Positions 35,417 to 44,783 of a DNA stretch of 64,000 nucleotides are shown here, piece by piece. Below the pieces are notes generated by a model that worked only from the letters and a program-made list of their open reading frames with translations, was not told the DNA's origin and did not search any database. The stretch comes from Leptospiraceae bacterium (GTDB lineage Bacteria; Spirochaetota; Leptospiria; Leptospirales; Leptospiraceae): positions 1 to 64,000 of the forward strand of contig JAGOHK010000007.1 of assembly GCA_017996175.1 (NCBI GenBank), written 5' to 3'. A program made the position numbers and the translations under genes. Within the stretch, counting starts at the first letter, position 1; each line of letters begins with the position of its first letter.

Positions 35417-36196
35417 TCATGCTAGACTTGCTACAAATTCCTGTACTGTAGGAAATATTTTGATTCTGCTGCTAGTCAGCAATTCACTACCCCATCGGAC
35501 TGCCGATCCACCAATCACAATCTGTATTTTTGAGAGGTTTGGTTCCTGCGTGAGGTATTCAAGATAGGATACAAGTTTTCCAAATTGGCTACAAACCGCC
35601 AGAGATAGACCCAAGTATTTAGGTTTTAACAAGAACAACTGATCGCACAAATCTTTTGCACTCAATGATTCCAAAATTGTAAACGTTGGTATTTTATTTA
35701 GCATCAGAACCAGTTCCACAAATTGAAGTCCCAAGGTATGCTGATTATCAGATCCCGTTGTCAGAACAAGGACGGGATTTCTATGCTGACGAAATTCTTG
35801 AAAATCTCCTAAGGAAGTATGTACCATCCCAATTGTCTCTGAAATGGCTCGGGTAAAACAATGTTCGTCACTAACCATGATTTTTCCTTCTCCCCATAAC
35901 TTTCCCACTTCATACATAAGAGGTTGCATTAAACCAATAATGAAATCAGAGGGACGCAAGTTAAGAGTAAGACCGTGCAGAAGAAGGACTTTGAACTGAT
36001 TGGTTTCCCTACAGCGTAAACAAGATCTCAATTCCGAATAGAACGTTGCCAGTTTTCTCGCCTTCTGGGTATTTTCACCGTCTGCGTAAATCTTGGTTGA
36101 ATAACAGGCATTACACGTTGAGTGAGTCATCGAATAATCGTCGAAGGGCTCAATTTCATCCATATACTGTTGGCAGTACGAACACCACCGAATCAT
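35417..36196 (-). CDS. CarH-like B12-binding sensor with N-terminal zinc ribbon
   Basis: 259 residues. C5-x2-C8 and C28-x2-C31 form a zinc-ribbon-like head of the CSYC...THxxCxxC type found in signalling proteins. A helical cobalamin cap follows (about 85-135) containing W-x9-E-H (W-GEGKIMVSD-EH), the signature above the adenosyl group in the CarH/LitR photoreceptors. Next is the Rossmann B12 domain with N-Q-H-T-L-G in place of D/E-x-H-x-x-G, keeping the lower-ligand His, and a later G-G-S-A. There is no MerR HTH, so signalling must go through partners. AAGGTGA precedes the ATG. It faces away from the PAS kinase gene and precedes the NtrC-type gene. Confidence 0.75.
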   Translation of the reverse strand: MIRWCSYCQQYMDEIEPFDDYSMTHSTCNACYSTKIYADGENTQKARKLATFYSELRSCLRCRETNQFKVLLLHGLTLNLRPSDFIIGLMQPLMYEVGKLWGEGKIMVSDEHCFTRAISETIGMVHTSLGDFQEFRQHRNPVLVLTTGSDNQHTLGLQFVELVLMLNKIPTFTILESLSAKDLCDQLFLLKPKYLGLSLAVCSQFGKLVSYLEYLTQEPNLSKIQIVIGGSAVRWGSELLTSSRIKIFPTVQEFVASLA

Positions 36197-36583
36197 AGAT
36201 ATTCACCTTTCTTCATTACTTCCCTTTTTCTCATTAGCTTCTTTTTATCTCACAAAAACTAAAGTCAAGTATTTTAAAAAAGTATTTAAGAATACGAACA
36301 TTGCAAAATGGAATTCTGTGAGGCAAATAAATAATTACCACATGACACTTCATTTTGCAATTTATCACTTCTATTTTGCCTTATTTCGCAATGCTATTAT
36401 TGTGCAATGTTTTTATTTCAAATATTTTTTTTAAAATTCTTTTTTTGTATTTTTTATAAGTAAACTTAATTTACCTGACTTTAGTTTTACGAGACCAAAA
36501 GAGGGTCAAGTGAGAAAAAGTAAAGCTACTAAGAGTATAATTTTGATTTACCGCATATCATCTTTAACAAAGAGAAATTTCTT
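36197..36583. other. Divergent regulatory region with repeated motifs
   Basis: 387 bases between the B12 sensor (-) and the PAS kinase (+). It holds ATTGCAAAATG at 36300-36310, the inverse of TTCATTTTGCAAT at 36349-36361, further loose copies to 36420, and TTTTGATTTACCGCAT at 36541-36556, which matches 35061-35076. The stretch 36334-36420 resembles 35067-35160 over its length. No gene is seen. Confidence 0.6.
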
Positions 36584-38890
36584 ATGAAAAATATAAAAAT
36601 AAAGGAACCCATTATAAATCAAATAAATTCTATTCCTGAACTGATAGCTGAATTAGATGAAAATAATCATATTATTTTTATTAGTAAAAATTTTGAGGAT
36701 ACCCTAGGTTATACTCAAGAGGATTTGCTAAATAAAAACATCAAAGATATTATTCAACCGCAAGATTTGAAGTTATCACAGACAGAAAAAATACCAGAAG
36801 AAAAAGAAAATCCTTATAGTCATATTTATAGTCTTCCGAATAAGAGCGGAAAATTTTTGTATTTTGAATGGAGAATCAATTCGTATACGGATGTAGACGG
36901 ACAAAAAAAATCAGTTTTAATTTCTAATCCAATTCCTAATTTCGAACAAAATAGATTAGTAATCTCAAGAGAGTCTCAATCAAAGAAATACAATATTTTT
37001 GCAGTTACAGATCCTAATGGAAAAATCATCTACGCAAACAGTTCATTTTGCGCAATCAGTAATTTTACAAACGAAGAATTAATAGGGGAAGATCATAAAA
37101 TTGTAAACTCAGGATATCATTCAAGAGAATTTTTTAAAGACATGTACCGCAATATCCAAAGTGGAAATATCTGGAAAGGAGAAATCCGAAATCGTTCTAA
37201 GGATGGACGTATCTATTGGCTAGAAACCATTCTAGTTCCAGTTACAGATAGAGATGGGCGAGTTATACGTTACTTAGGAATTCGCACAGATATTACCGAA
37301 AAAAAACAAAAACAAGAAATGGAAGTCCATTTTCTAAAAGACAAAAATAGTAAATTAGAAAAAAGGATTCTAGAATTACAAGAAAAAGCAAAGAATGAAA
37401 GAGAGACAAATCGACTTTTAACGACAATCTTAGACAATAGTTTTGAATCCATTCTATTCATTGACAGTGAGCGAAAAATTCAGTTCTTCAATCAAATCGC
37501 ATCTACTAGAAGTTTAACTCTATTTGGGAAACCATTGCAAACTGGTTTGTCTATTTATGATTTAACTCTACCCGAAGATAAAGAAAGTTTTGATAGACAT
37601 TTTTATTCAGCCTTAGAAGGAAAAAGAATTTTTGTAGATAAATCTATCCAAGTAAACAATTCCTATTATTGGTTTGAACTTCAATACGCACCTGTTAAAA
37701 ATGAAAGAGATGAAATCTTTGGCGTTTTGTTAATCGCGAGAGATATCAACGAAAAAAAACAAGCAGAGGCAGAGTTAATAGAAAGTGAGAATCGGTTTCA
37801 CGCAGTATTTAACCAGGCTCCGCTCGGCATTGCACTTGCTGATTCCCCAACTGGTGAGTTTGTACAAATCAATCCAAAGTTCTGTGAAATTCTAGGTTAT
37901 AAGGAAGAAGAAATTGTAGGTAAGCGGTTTCTCGATGTTACCCATCCTGATGATGCAATACTAAATTTAGAGCAATGGCAAATTCTATTAGAGGGAAAAA
38001 AGGAACCTATTTCCTTTGAAAGGAGATACATCGCAAAAGGTGGGAATACTATTTGGGCAAATATTCGCCTAGTACCACTACTCGAAACCGAAAAAGAATC
38101 TAGTTATCATCTTCTCATCTTACTTGATATCACCGAATCCAAAACGGCTAGTGAAACTTTAAAAAAATATATGCTAGAGCTTGAAAACCTAAATAAGACC
38201 AAGGATAAATTTTTTGGAATCATAGCGCATGATCTGCGTAATCCGTTCGGCGGAATTTTGGGGATCACAGAAATTCTAGATAGCAAGATGAAAGACGAAC
38301 AAATGAATGAATCCATAAAGTTATATCGGAGATATATTCAAATTGTCCATAGCTCTGCACAATCAGCATATAGACTTCTAGAAAACCTTTTGCAATGGGC
38401 ACGATCGCAAACGGGGGAAATAAGTGTTAGACCCAAAAATATAAAAATCAATGATTTAATCAACATTGTGATTCCGCTTGTGACTGGAAATGCATTTAAG
38501 AAAAATATTACAATCGAAAAAGATTTAGTAGGTGGTGAAATAGTTTATGCAGATGAATCTTTAGTGGCTACTATTCTTCGAAATCTTTTAACCAATGCAA
38601 TTAAATTTACGCCCACTAATGGAAAAGTAATATTATCCACAGCAATAAATGAAAAGTTTTTAGAAATTTCAATCTCTGATACAGGAAGTGGAATTGACCC
38701 TAAGAATTTAGGAAATATATTTAGAATCGATTCTCAGTTTAGCCAATTGGGAACTGAGAACGAAATCGGATCGGGACTCGGATTAATTCTGTGCAAAGAA
38801 TTCACAGAAAAAAACGGTGGAACCATTTGGGTAAAGAGTCAACTCGGATTCGGTTCAACGTTTACTTTCACTTTGCCGCAATCTATATAG
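36584..38890 (+). CDS. Multi-PAS sensor histidine kinase
   Basis: 768 residues and no membrane segment. Four PAS domains lie at about 12-115, 135-240, 275-385 and 395-515, joined by a coiled coil (about 240-275). The DHp helix has the phospho-acceptor His in IIAHDLRNPFGGI (about 547), and the HATPase domain ends with DTGSGI and GSGLGLILCKEF. It is an orthodox soluble kinase sensing through PAS domains. No receiver is fused. The divergent B12 sensor and the NtrC-type regulator nearby are candidate partners. Confidence 0.93.
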   Translation: MKNIKIKEPIINQINSIPELIAELDENNHIIFISKNFEDTLGYTQEDLLNKNIKDIIQPQDLKLSQTEKIPEEKENPYSHIYSLPNKSGKFLYFEWRINSYTDVDGQKKSVLISNPIPNFEQNRLVISRESQSKKYNIFAVTDPNGKIIYANSSFCAISNFTNEELIGEDHKIVNSGYHSREFFKDMYRNIQSGNIWKGEIRNRSKDGRIYWLETILVPVTDRDGRVIRYLGIRTDITEKKQKQEMEVHFLKDKNSKLEKRILELQEKAKNERETNRLLTTILDNSFESILFIDSERKIQFFNQIASTRSLTLFGKPLQTGLSIYDLTLPEDKESFDRHFYSALEGKRIFVDKSIQVNNSYYWFELQYAPVKNERDEIFGVLLIARDINEKKQAEAELIESENRFHAVFNQAPLGIALADSPTGEFVQINPKFCEILGYKEEEIVGKRFLDVTHPDDAILNLEQWQILLEGKKEPISFERRYIAKGGNTIWANIRLVPLLETEKESSYHLLILLDITESKTASETLKKYMLELENLNKTKDKFFGIIAHDLRNPFGGILGITEILDSKMKDEQMNESIKLYRRYIQIVHSSAQSAYRLLENLLQWARSQTGEISVRPKNIKINDLINIVIPLVTGNAFKKNITIEKDLVGGEIVYADESLVATILRNLLTNAIKFTPTNGKVILSTAINEKFLEISISDTGSGIDPKNLGNIFRIDSQFSQLGTENEIGSGLGLILCKEFTEKNGGTIWVKSQLGFGSTFTFTLPQSI

Positions 38891-38908
38891 TGGTCAATGT
38901 AAAATATT

Positions 38909-41797
38909 TTATCTTAACCCTTCTACATTTAGCACCTGCACAATCGCTCCGTCACCCATAATAGTAACTCCACTGATAACATTGATATGGCTTAATTGTT
39001 TTGGAACAGGTTTGATTGCGATCTCCATATTCTTTTTCAATTTATCCACAATGATTGCAAATCTACCACTTTCCGATGTGCGCAAAACGACAATGGAAAT
39101 TTCTTTATTCTCAGTTTGCATGTCGTGATAAAAATGATAATTGTCTGAATAGTTTGTATTGTTACGATTGAGTAATTTATCCAAATGCTCTAATGATAAA
39201 ACATCTCCTCTGAAATAAAAAATAAGTCTGTCTTGCAATAGATGAATTTCTTTTGCAGGAATTTTAATTGCTTCAACCACACTTTCTAAGGGTAATGCGA
39301 ATTCACTCCCACCTGATTCTATCATTAGGGACTTGCTTACTCCCATAGAAATAGGAATGCTTATGATTGTCTCAGAGCCTAGTCCAGGCTTAGAACGAAT
39401 TTTTACAAATCCACCGAGGGACTTTGCAGTTGATTGAACCACATCCATACCAACTCCCCGCCCCGATACATCCGTTAGTTTATCGGCAGTAGAAAGTCCA
39501 GGTAGAAAAATCAGATTATAAATTTCTTCTTCACTGAGTCCCTCTGTGCGATATCCCATTGCCTCTGCCTTCGCTAAAATCTTATCTTTATTAAGTCCCT
39601 TCCCGTCATCGGATATGCGGATAACGGCGTGATTGCCTTCATAAGCTGCTTTTAAAATGATATTACCAGTTGCAGGTTTGCCGAGTGCAACTCTTTCATC
39701 GGATGATTCAATTCCATGGTCACATGCATTTCTAATTAAATGGATTAGCGGATCAGAAAGAGTATCCGCAACTCTTTTATCAATCTCTACATTCTCACCG
39801 GAAATCGTAAGTTCAATATCCTTCTTTTGTTTCCTTGCAATGTCGCGCACGACACGATTAAATTTTTGAAATACATTTTTAACCGGAACCATGCGTAAAG
39901 ACATAACGCTTCTTTGCATTTCATTTGTAACTCTAGAAATCACATGCAGGTTTTCTTTTAAGGATTTAGTTATTTTTTCTAAATCTTTCTCAGTCGAACT
40001 ATCAAGTTGCGTAAGACAAAAATCATACGTATTTCTTGCGACAATCATTTCTCCAATTAGATTGTAAAAAACATCTACTTTGGATTCATCAATCTTCATT
40101 GTAGCAGATTCTGTTACTGCTTCTGGACTCGCGGTTTTTAATTGTTTGCCTATAGAAGAAATTTCTTGTTTACGGAGTGCTTTCACTATATCTTCTTTAC
40201 TTGCTTTTCCAGATTCAATCAGAATTTCACCAATTGGTTTTTGTTGTTTTAATGCTTCCTGCAAATCTTGTGTAGAAATAACATCTTCTTCTACTAAAAT
40301 TTCACCTAGCTTTTTAGGTTTACCATTTAGATAACCCGCAATGAAGGAAAGCAAATCGGATAACGAATTATGCAATTCATCCATCGACCGGATATTCGTT
40401 AGTTTCCCCAAAGTAAGTTCGCACAATTCAGAAATTTTTTTTACATCAGCCTTACTCGCGGAATGGGAAAGAGTTTTAATCATTCGCTGAATATTTTTTT
40501 TACTAGCAGGTATTTTAAAATAATTCTCAGCCTGAATAGGTAACATTTCCGATATCTGCTTGAGTTGTTCGAGAAATACTACTTTCATTGTATCCGATTG
40601 ATTTGATATGATAGAATTTGACTCTTGGCTTGGACTTTTTCTTTTTTCTCGGTTCAGACTTGCAATTCCCGATTCTCGTTTTACTTCTTTATTCAATTGA
40701 ATGAGATGAAAATTGATTTCATCAACTGCACTAAAAATTTTATCAATGCTCTCAGGACTAGGTCTCTCAACTCCTTTCCTAAGTTTATCTAAAAATGATT
40801 CCAGATCGTGGGTTAGTCTAACGATTGTCTTTAACCCAATATAATCCGAATCCCCTTTAATTGTATGGATATATCGAAACAGACTATTTAGAGGGACTTC
40901 CGAAAAATCTTTTTCATATTGTAAAAGCGATTCCTCTATAGCAGGTTGCATATCTTCGACACTGACAAGAAATTCATGCAACATTTCCCTATCTACGTTT
41001 GCTAAATCGAAAACGTTAGTCTCTATATCATTCGTAGTAAATTCCAGCTCATATACATTCAGAAGCGAAGAATCAAAGGCAAGATCAATTAATTCCTCTA
41101 TTGTGAGTCCACTCGTACAATAAACTTTGGTTCTTAAATAAAGACGGCTGCTATCGTATTCATGAAATGGGGGAATCGTATTATCCGTTTCTGGAAAATA
41201 AAAATGACTATTTTTTTTAATATTTTTTAGTAAGACAAATGGATCGTATCCGTTCTGAAATTCGTTATCCGTATAGAGAATTTCGATAAAGTACGCTTTA
41301 TGTTCAGGAAGTAAATTAGATTGCAGTTTCTCTAAAATAGCCAGCGGGATTTCACTTGCAGGTATTTTTCGATTTATTTTTTTTTCTTCCTTATTTTCTA
41401 TTACCTCGTGAAGATCGGTAATCTGAAATTGTTTTATTTGTTCTACCCTTATAATATCAATTTCGAATTCAATTCCTTCTTCAGAAAATTGTAAAAGATT
41501 TTCTATATAATCCAGAGAATTTAAAATTACATCTACGATTTCAGAATTTAACTTTAGCCTCTTATCTCGCAAAGAGGCAAGAAGACTTTCTAAATGATGC
41601 GTAAATTCAGAAATCTTCCAGAGTTCGAAACTACCCGCACTCCCTTTAATCGTATGAACTTCTCTAAAGATAGAGTTAAGCAATTCATCATTGTCAATAT
41701 CCGATTCTGCTTTCAGCACTCCAGAATTTGCTCTTTCCAGGATATCTCTAGCTTCTAAAAAAAATTGTTTTCTATAATGCTCTAAATCTATTTCCAC
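38909..41797 (-). CDS. CheA histidine kinase with two Hpt domains and an MshEN-like insert
   Basis: 962 residues. Hpt1 has HTIKGSAG (His about 47), Hpt2 HTIKGDSDY (His about 309). Residues about 490-545 read KLGEILVEEDVISTQDLQEAL and continue with GEILIESGKASKEDIVKAL, a tandem MshEN-type motif like the N-terminus of GspE in this window. Dimerisation, HATPase (HLIRNACDHGIES about 687) and CheW-like domains (about 815-960) follow. It phosphorylates the local receivers. Start is GTG at 41797. It is the last gene of the chemosensory operon, 41 bases after cheY. Confidence 0.93.
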   Translation of the reverse strand: MEIDLEHYRKQFFLEARDILERANSGVLKAESDIDNDELLNSIFREVHTIKGSAGSFELWKISEFTHHLESLLASLRDKRLKLNSEIVDVILNSLDYIENLLQFSEEGIEFEIDIIRVEQIKQFQITDLHEVIENKEEKKINRKIPASEIPLAILEKLQSNLLPEHKAYFIEILYTDNEFQNGYDPFVLLKNIKKNSHFYFPETDNTIPPFHEYDSSRLYLRTKVYCTSGLTIEELIDLAFDSSLLNVYELEFTTNDIETNVFDLANVDREMLHEFLVSVEDMQPAIEESLLQYEKDFSEVPLNSLFRYIHTIKGDSDYIGLKTIVRLTHDLESFLDKLRKGVERPSPESIDKIFSAVDEINFHLIQLNKEVKRESGIASLNREKRKSPSQESNSIISNQSDTMKVVFLEQLKQISEMLPIQAENYFKIPASKKNIQRMIKTLSHSASKADVKKISELCELTLGKLTNIRSMDELHNSLSDLLSFIAGYLNGKPKKLGEILVEEDVISTQDLQEALKQQKPIGEILIESGKASKEDIVKALRKQEISSIGKQLKTASPEAVTESATMKIDESKVDVFYNLIGEMIVARNTYDFCLTQLDSSTEKDLEKITKSLKENLHVISRVTNEMQRSVMSLRMVPVKNVFQKFNRVVRDIARKQKKDIELTISGENVEIDKRVADTLSDPLIHLIRNACDHGIESSDERVALGKPATGNIILKAAYEGNHAVIRISDDGKGLNKDKILAKAEAMGYRTEGLSEEEIYNLIFLPGLSTADKLTDVSGRGVGMDVVQSTAKSLGGFVKIRSKPGLGSETIISIPISMGVSKSLMIESGGSEFALPLESVVEAIKIPAKEIHLLQDRLIFYFRGDVLSLEHLDKLLNRNNTNYSDNYHFYHDMQTENKEISIVVLRTSESGRFAIIVDKLKKNMEIAIKPVPKQLSHINVISGVTIMGDGAIVQVLNVEGLR

Positions 41798-41838
41798 TGA
41801 TTAATTACCTTTCTTTACCACTAAACGCATAATGCCTA

Positions 41839-42207
41839 TTAACTGATAACTTTGTTTAGTACTGCTTGAATGGTTTCGACCTTAAATGGCTTTACGATCC
41901 ATGCCATTGCTCCGGCAGCTTTTCCTTCTTCCTTTTTCTTTTCTTCGCTTTCGGTCGTTAGCATTACGATTGGAATCATTTTGAAGGAAGGATTTACTTT
42001 TACATCCTTTATGAATTCAACCCCGTTTTTATTCGGCATATTCAAATCTGTAAAAATAAGTTCCACATCTGGATTCTCTTTTAGTTTACTTAAGCCATCG
42101 ACTCCATCTATCGCCTCAATCACATTATACCCACTCTGTTTAAGTGTCATTGCAAGAAGAGATCGCATAGATTGTGTATCATCTAGTATTAAAATTTTCT
42201 TCGCCAT
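41839..42207 (-). CDS. CheY-like response regulator
   Basis: 122-residue single receiver. The acidic pocket (ILDD), phospho-Asp (IFTDLNMP), Thr (MLTTES) and Lys (WIVKPF) are all in place. It closely follows the CheY pattern and lies between the STAS gene (15 bases) and cheA (41 bases), so it is the likely main output receiver of the operon. Confidence 0.9.
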   Translation of the reverse strand: MAKKILILDDTQSMRSLLAMTLKQSGYNVIEAIDGVDGLSKLKENPDVELIFTDLNMPNKNGVEFIKDVKVNPSFKMIPIVMLTTESEEKKKEEGKAAGAMAWIVKPFKVETIQAVLNKVIS

Positions 42208-42222
42208 ATTTTATTTATCCCC

Positions 42223-42477
42223 TTATATAGTAATTCCGTAACATTCTAAAATTAAATCGAACGCAGCAGACCTTCCCAGTATTTCATATTTTTTTCCACT
42301 TCGTTTACAACTTTCTATTATAGAAAGTAGAGCTTGCAAAAAAGCAGTGTCAATTTTTTCGAGAGCAGAAACGTCAATCGCAATCTTAGCTTTTTTACCA
42401 CCCAAAGATTTTTCCAATTTCCCTTTTCGATTTTCTAGCTGCCTAATTGTACATTTTTTACTTAACTTTATCTTCAC
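42223..42477 (-). CDS. STAS-domain protein in the chemosensory operon
   Basis: 84 residues with the STAS core IAIDVSALEKIDTAFLQALL; the IDT segment corresponds to the phosphorylatable Ser/Thr site of anti-sigma antagonists such as SpoIIAA and RsbS. Start is GTG at 42477. STAS proteins belong to partner-switching, so its presence between two CheY genes suggests cross-talk with stressosome-type kinases such as those at 55.6-57 kb. Confidence 0.8.
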   Translation of the reverse strand: MKIKLSKKCTIRQLENRKGKLEKSLGGKKAKIAIDVSALEKIDTAFLQALLSIIESCKRSGKKYEILGRSAAFDLILECYGITI

Positions 42478-42567
42478 TGTTTTTTACCATAGTTCGACAA
42501 GCTCACTACACCGCCGATACTTCTTTCTTCCATTAACCATTAATAATTTACCATTAACCATTAGTAA
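42478..42567. repeat. Short repeats inside the chemosensory operon
   Basis: The 90-base gap holds a TTCGACAAGCTCA fragment of the palindromic family at 2409, and two tandem-like copies of CCATTAACCATTA separated by about 15 bases (about 42531-42561). No gene is seen; the gap is large compared with the other gaps in the operon (1-41 bases). Confidence 0.55.
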
Positions 42568-42924
42568 CTAGTCCAATAATAATTTTATATGTTCTAGAAG
42601 TTTCTCTGGACTTACAGGCTTTATAATGTATAGATTAGCCCCTGCAGTAAATCCCTCTATCGTCTGGTGATGCTCTTCTTGTGTGGAAATAACGATCACC
42701 GGAATTTCCTTTTCCAGTTCTCTAAATTTTCTCACAAACGTTAGTCCATCCATATTGGGCATATTTATATCACATAGAATTAAATCAAAATCGATGGTAA
42801 GGGATTTCTCTAATGCGACTACTCCATCTTCGGCGCTGTCCACTAAATACCCTTCTTTCTTTAGAATATTCATGTGAAAATTTCTTACGACCGGAGAATC
42901 ATCAACTACTAATATTTTTTTCAT
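42568..42924 (-). CDS. Response regulator, single receiver
   Basis: 118-residue receiver with VVDDSPVVRNFHMNIL, phospho-Asp in ILCDINMPN, and Lys in YIIKPVS. It follows cheR by 6 bases. It differs from the CheY downstream and may act as a phosphate sink or a second output. Confidence 0.88.
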   Translation of the reverse strand: MKKILVVDDSPVVRNFHMNILKKEGYLVDSAEDGVVALEKSLTIDFDLILCDINMPNMDGLTFVRKFRELEKEIPVIVISTQEEHHQTIEGFTAGANLYIIKPVSPEKLLEHIKLLLD

Positions 42925-42930
42925 ACGTTC

Positions 42931-43800
42931 CTACTCTTTACAATATACGAGAAATTTATTTAATCGAATCAATTTAAACGCTAGTGTAATTCTTCCCATC
43001 GACTCGCTTGATCCAAGAAATACATAACCTTTTTCATTCAATGCTGAATAAAAAATCTCTACCGCTCTTCGTCTTGATTCATCATCAAAATAGATCAGCA
43101 CATTTCTACAAAATACAATGTCAAAATTTCGCTTCAACCGCATCCTATCTTTATCATTCAAATTTAGATGCTCAAAATGCACAACGGATCTCACAGAATT
43201 ATTAACGTGGAATGTTTGTTTTGATTTGTCATAATTAAAATAATTATCCAAGTATTCGGCAGGTGTATCCTTAACACTTCTATGCTCATAAATTCCCGCT
43301 TCCGCTTTTCGTAAAACAACCTGGTCAATATCACTTGCCACGATTGTTATCTTCCATTTTTTAATATCATCTAAAATTTCATGCAGTATGATGGAAAGAG
43401 TATATGGCTCTTCTCCGGTGGAACAACCTGCACTCCAAATTCTTAACGTATAATCATTTCTTAGCATCTTTTGTTCTACGACTGCTTTAACACATTCCAC
43501 AAAAGCTTCTAACTGTGGAAAGTCTCTGAAGAAAAAAGTTTCATTCACTGTAACAAGATTTAAAAATTCTTGTAATTCAACCCCATTTTTATCAGAGTAT
43601 TTGAGATAACGAATATATTCCGCTGCACCACTGAACCGTAACTCTCTGATTCTTTTTTGTACCCTATTGTTTAGGAGGTAAGTCTTATTAGCCTCCATCT
43701 TAATTCCACTTTTATGATAAATGAAATTTGCGAGGATTTCAAATTCTTCCGGAGAAAGATAATCTTCGGTTTTAAATATTGATGATTTTTTCTCATCCAT
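42931..43800 (-). CDS. CheR chemoreceptor methyltransferase
   Basis: From the ATG at 43800 it is 289 residues. This start has a GGAGG site 9 bases upstream and overlaps the HEAT gene by 8 bases; a longer reading from 43905 would add 35 residues overlapping HEAT, and is rejected. CheR motifs are present: VNETFFFRDFPQ, the SAM loop IWSAGCSTGEEPYTL, and VFCRNVLIYFD. It methylates glutamates on the local receptor, opposing CheB. Confidence 0.93.
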   Translation of the reverse strand: MDEKKSSIFKTEDYLSPEEFEILANFIYHKSGIKMEANKTYLLNNRVQKRIRELRFSGAAEYIRYLKYSDKNGVELQEFLNLVTVNETFFFRDFPQLEAFVECVKAVVEQKMLRNDYTLRIWSAGCSTGEEPYTLSIILHEILDDIKKWKITIVASDIDQVVLRKAEAGIYEHRSVKDTPAEYLDNYFNYDKSKQTFHVNNSVRSVVHFEHLNLNDKDRMRLKRNFDIVFCRNVLIYFDDESRRRAVEIFYSALNEKGYVFLGSSESMGRITLAFKLIRLNKFLVYCKE

Positions 43801-44782
43801 TTTTTTCTTCCTCCATTGATTCAATACAAAAAGCCTGAAACTCTTTGCTACCTCTTTTCCCCCATTCCCGAACAAACTCAAATGCTTCTTTATTACCTGA
43901 AGCAAGTAATAACTTCACACAAATAACTCTCATATCCTCATCAAGTTTCTCAGTGCTAGCAATTTCTTTTAATATTGGTATACACTCATTAGGCGCAAGA
44001 ACTTCTTTTTTTATAAGCCAATCAATCGAGGCTAATATGTCTTCGCTATAATTTCCTTCTTTTTGTTTGTCTCGCACTAATTGCAGGAACTCTTCTTTTT
44101 TTCCACTTTGAGCGAGGAGTCTCATTACCTGCGGTATATAAATAGAATCCACTGATTGCAAATCTTGAAATAAAGTGGAGATTGTGCTCTCGAAATCTTC
44201 TTTATCTCCAATTTTCAGAACACAATCTAAGACTGTAGATCGAAGCATTGGCTCATTTACTCTTTGGTACAATTGAATCAAATCATCTAGACTATTTCTA
44301 TCTCCCAGTCTCCCTAGGTATTCAATCGCAGTGATTACCACGTTGATCGATGGATCATAGAGGCAGGCACGAAATATTTCCAACACAGAATTTTTTGTCT
44401 CGCTTCTCCTAGAAGCAATTTCTACAAGTGAATCTAAAATCAATTTTCTTACTTCTTTATCAGCATGATCTAAATAGGAACTAAGGAAGGTAACAACATT
44501 TTCCCCATAAGCAGAAAATATACTAACCGCCGAGTTTCTCATAAATGCATCTCTATCGGGAAACAGTTTAAAAATCACCGGATAAGCTGGAGTATGCTCC
44601 ATTTTTTGTAAAACAGATACAATACTATTTTTTACAGCTGGAGAAGTTTCTACTTTGAGCCGTGTTAAAAGTTCTAAGGAAAGCTCTATTAAACCAAAAT
44701 CTAATATATCCTCGACAGCATACAACCTTTCTGATTCCTCTTTACTATTCAAAAGTAAAATTAATTCATCTTTTTTTTTCAT
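43793..44782 (-). CDS. HEAT-repeat protein of the chemosensory operon
   Basis: 329 residues made of repeated two-helix units with the HEAT pattern (for example DPSINVVITAIEYLGRLGDR and DAFMRNSAVSIFSAYGEN). No enzyme motif or membrane segment is visible. It is one base from cheB and overlaps cheR, so it is firmly part of the operon. A scaffold binding the receptor, CheB or CheR is likely. Confidence 0.85.
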   Translation of the reverse strand: MKKKDELILLLNSKEESERLYAVEDILDFGLIELSLELLTRLKVETSPAVKNSIVSVLQKMEHTPAYPVIFKLFPDRDAFMRNSAVSIFSAYGENVVTFLSSYLDHADKEVRKLILDSLVEIASRRSETKNSVLEIFRACLYDPSINVVITAIEYLGRLGDRNSLDDLIQLYQRVNEPMLRSTVLDCVLKIGDKEDFESTISTLFQDLQSVDSIYIPQVMRLLAQSGKKEEFLQLVRDKQKEGNYSEDILASIDWLIKKEVLAPNECIPILKEIASTEKLDEDMRVICVKLLLASGNKEAFEFVREWGKRGSKEFQAFCIESMEEEKNG

Positions 44783-44783
44783 A

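Noticed and set aside
35234-35425. 63-codon plus-strand reading
   Set aside because: Begins in the palindromic element and ends in the antisense of the B12 sensor gene.
43801-43905. Longer N-terminus of CheR
   Set aside because: Would overlap the HEAT gene by more than 100 bases; the ATG at 43800 has a better ribosome site.
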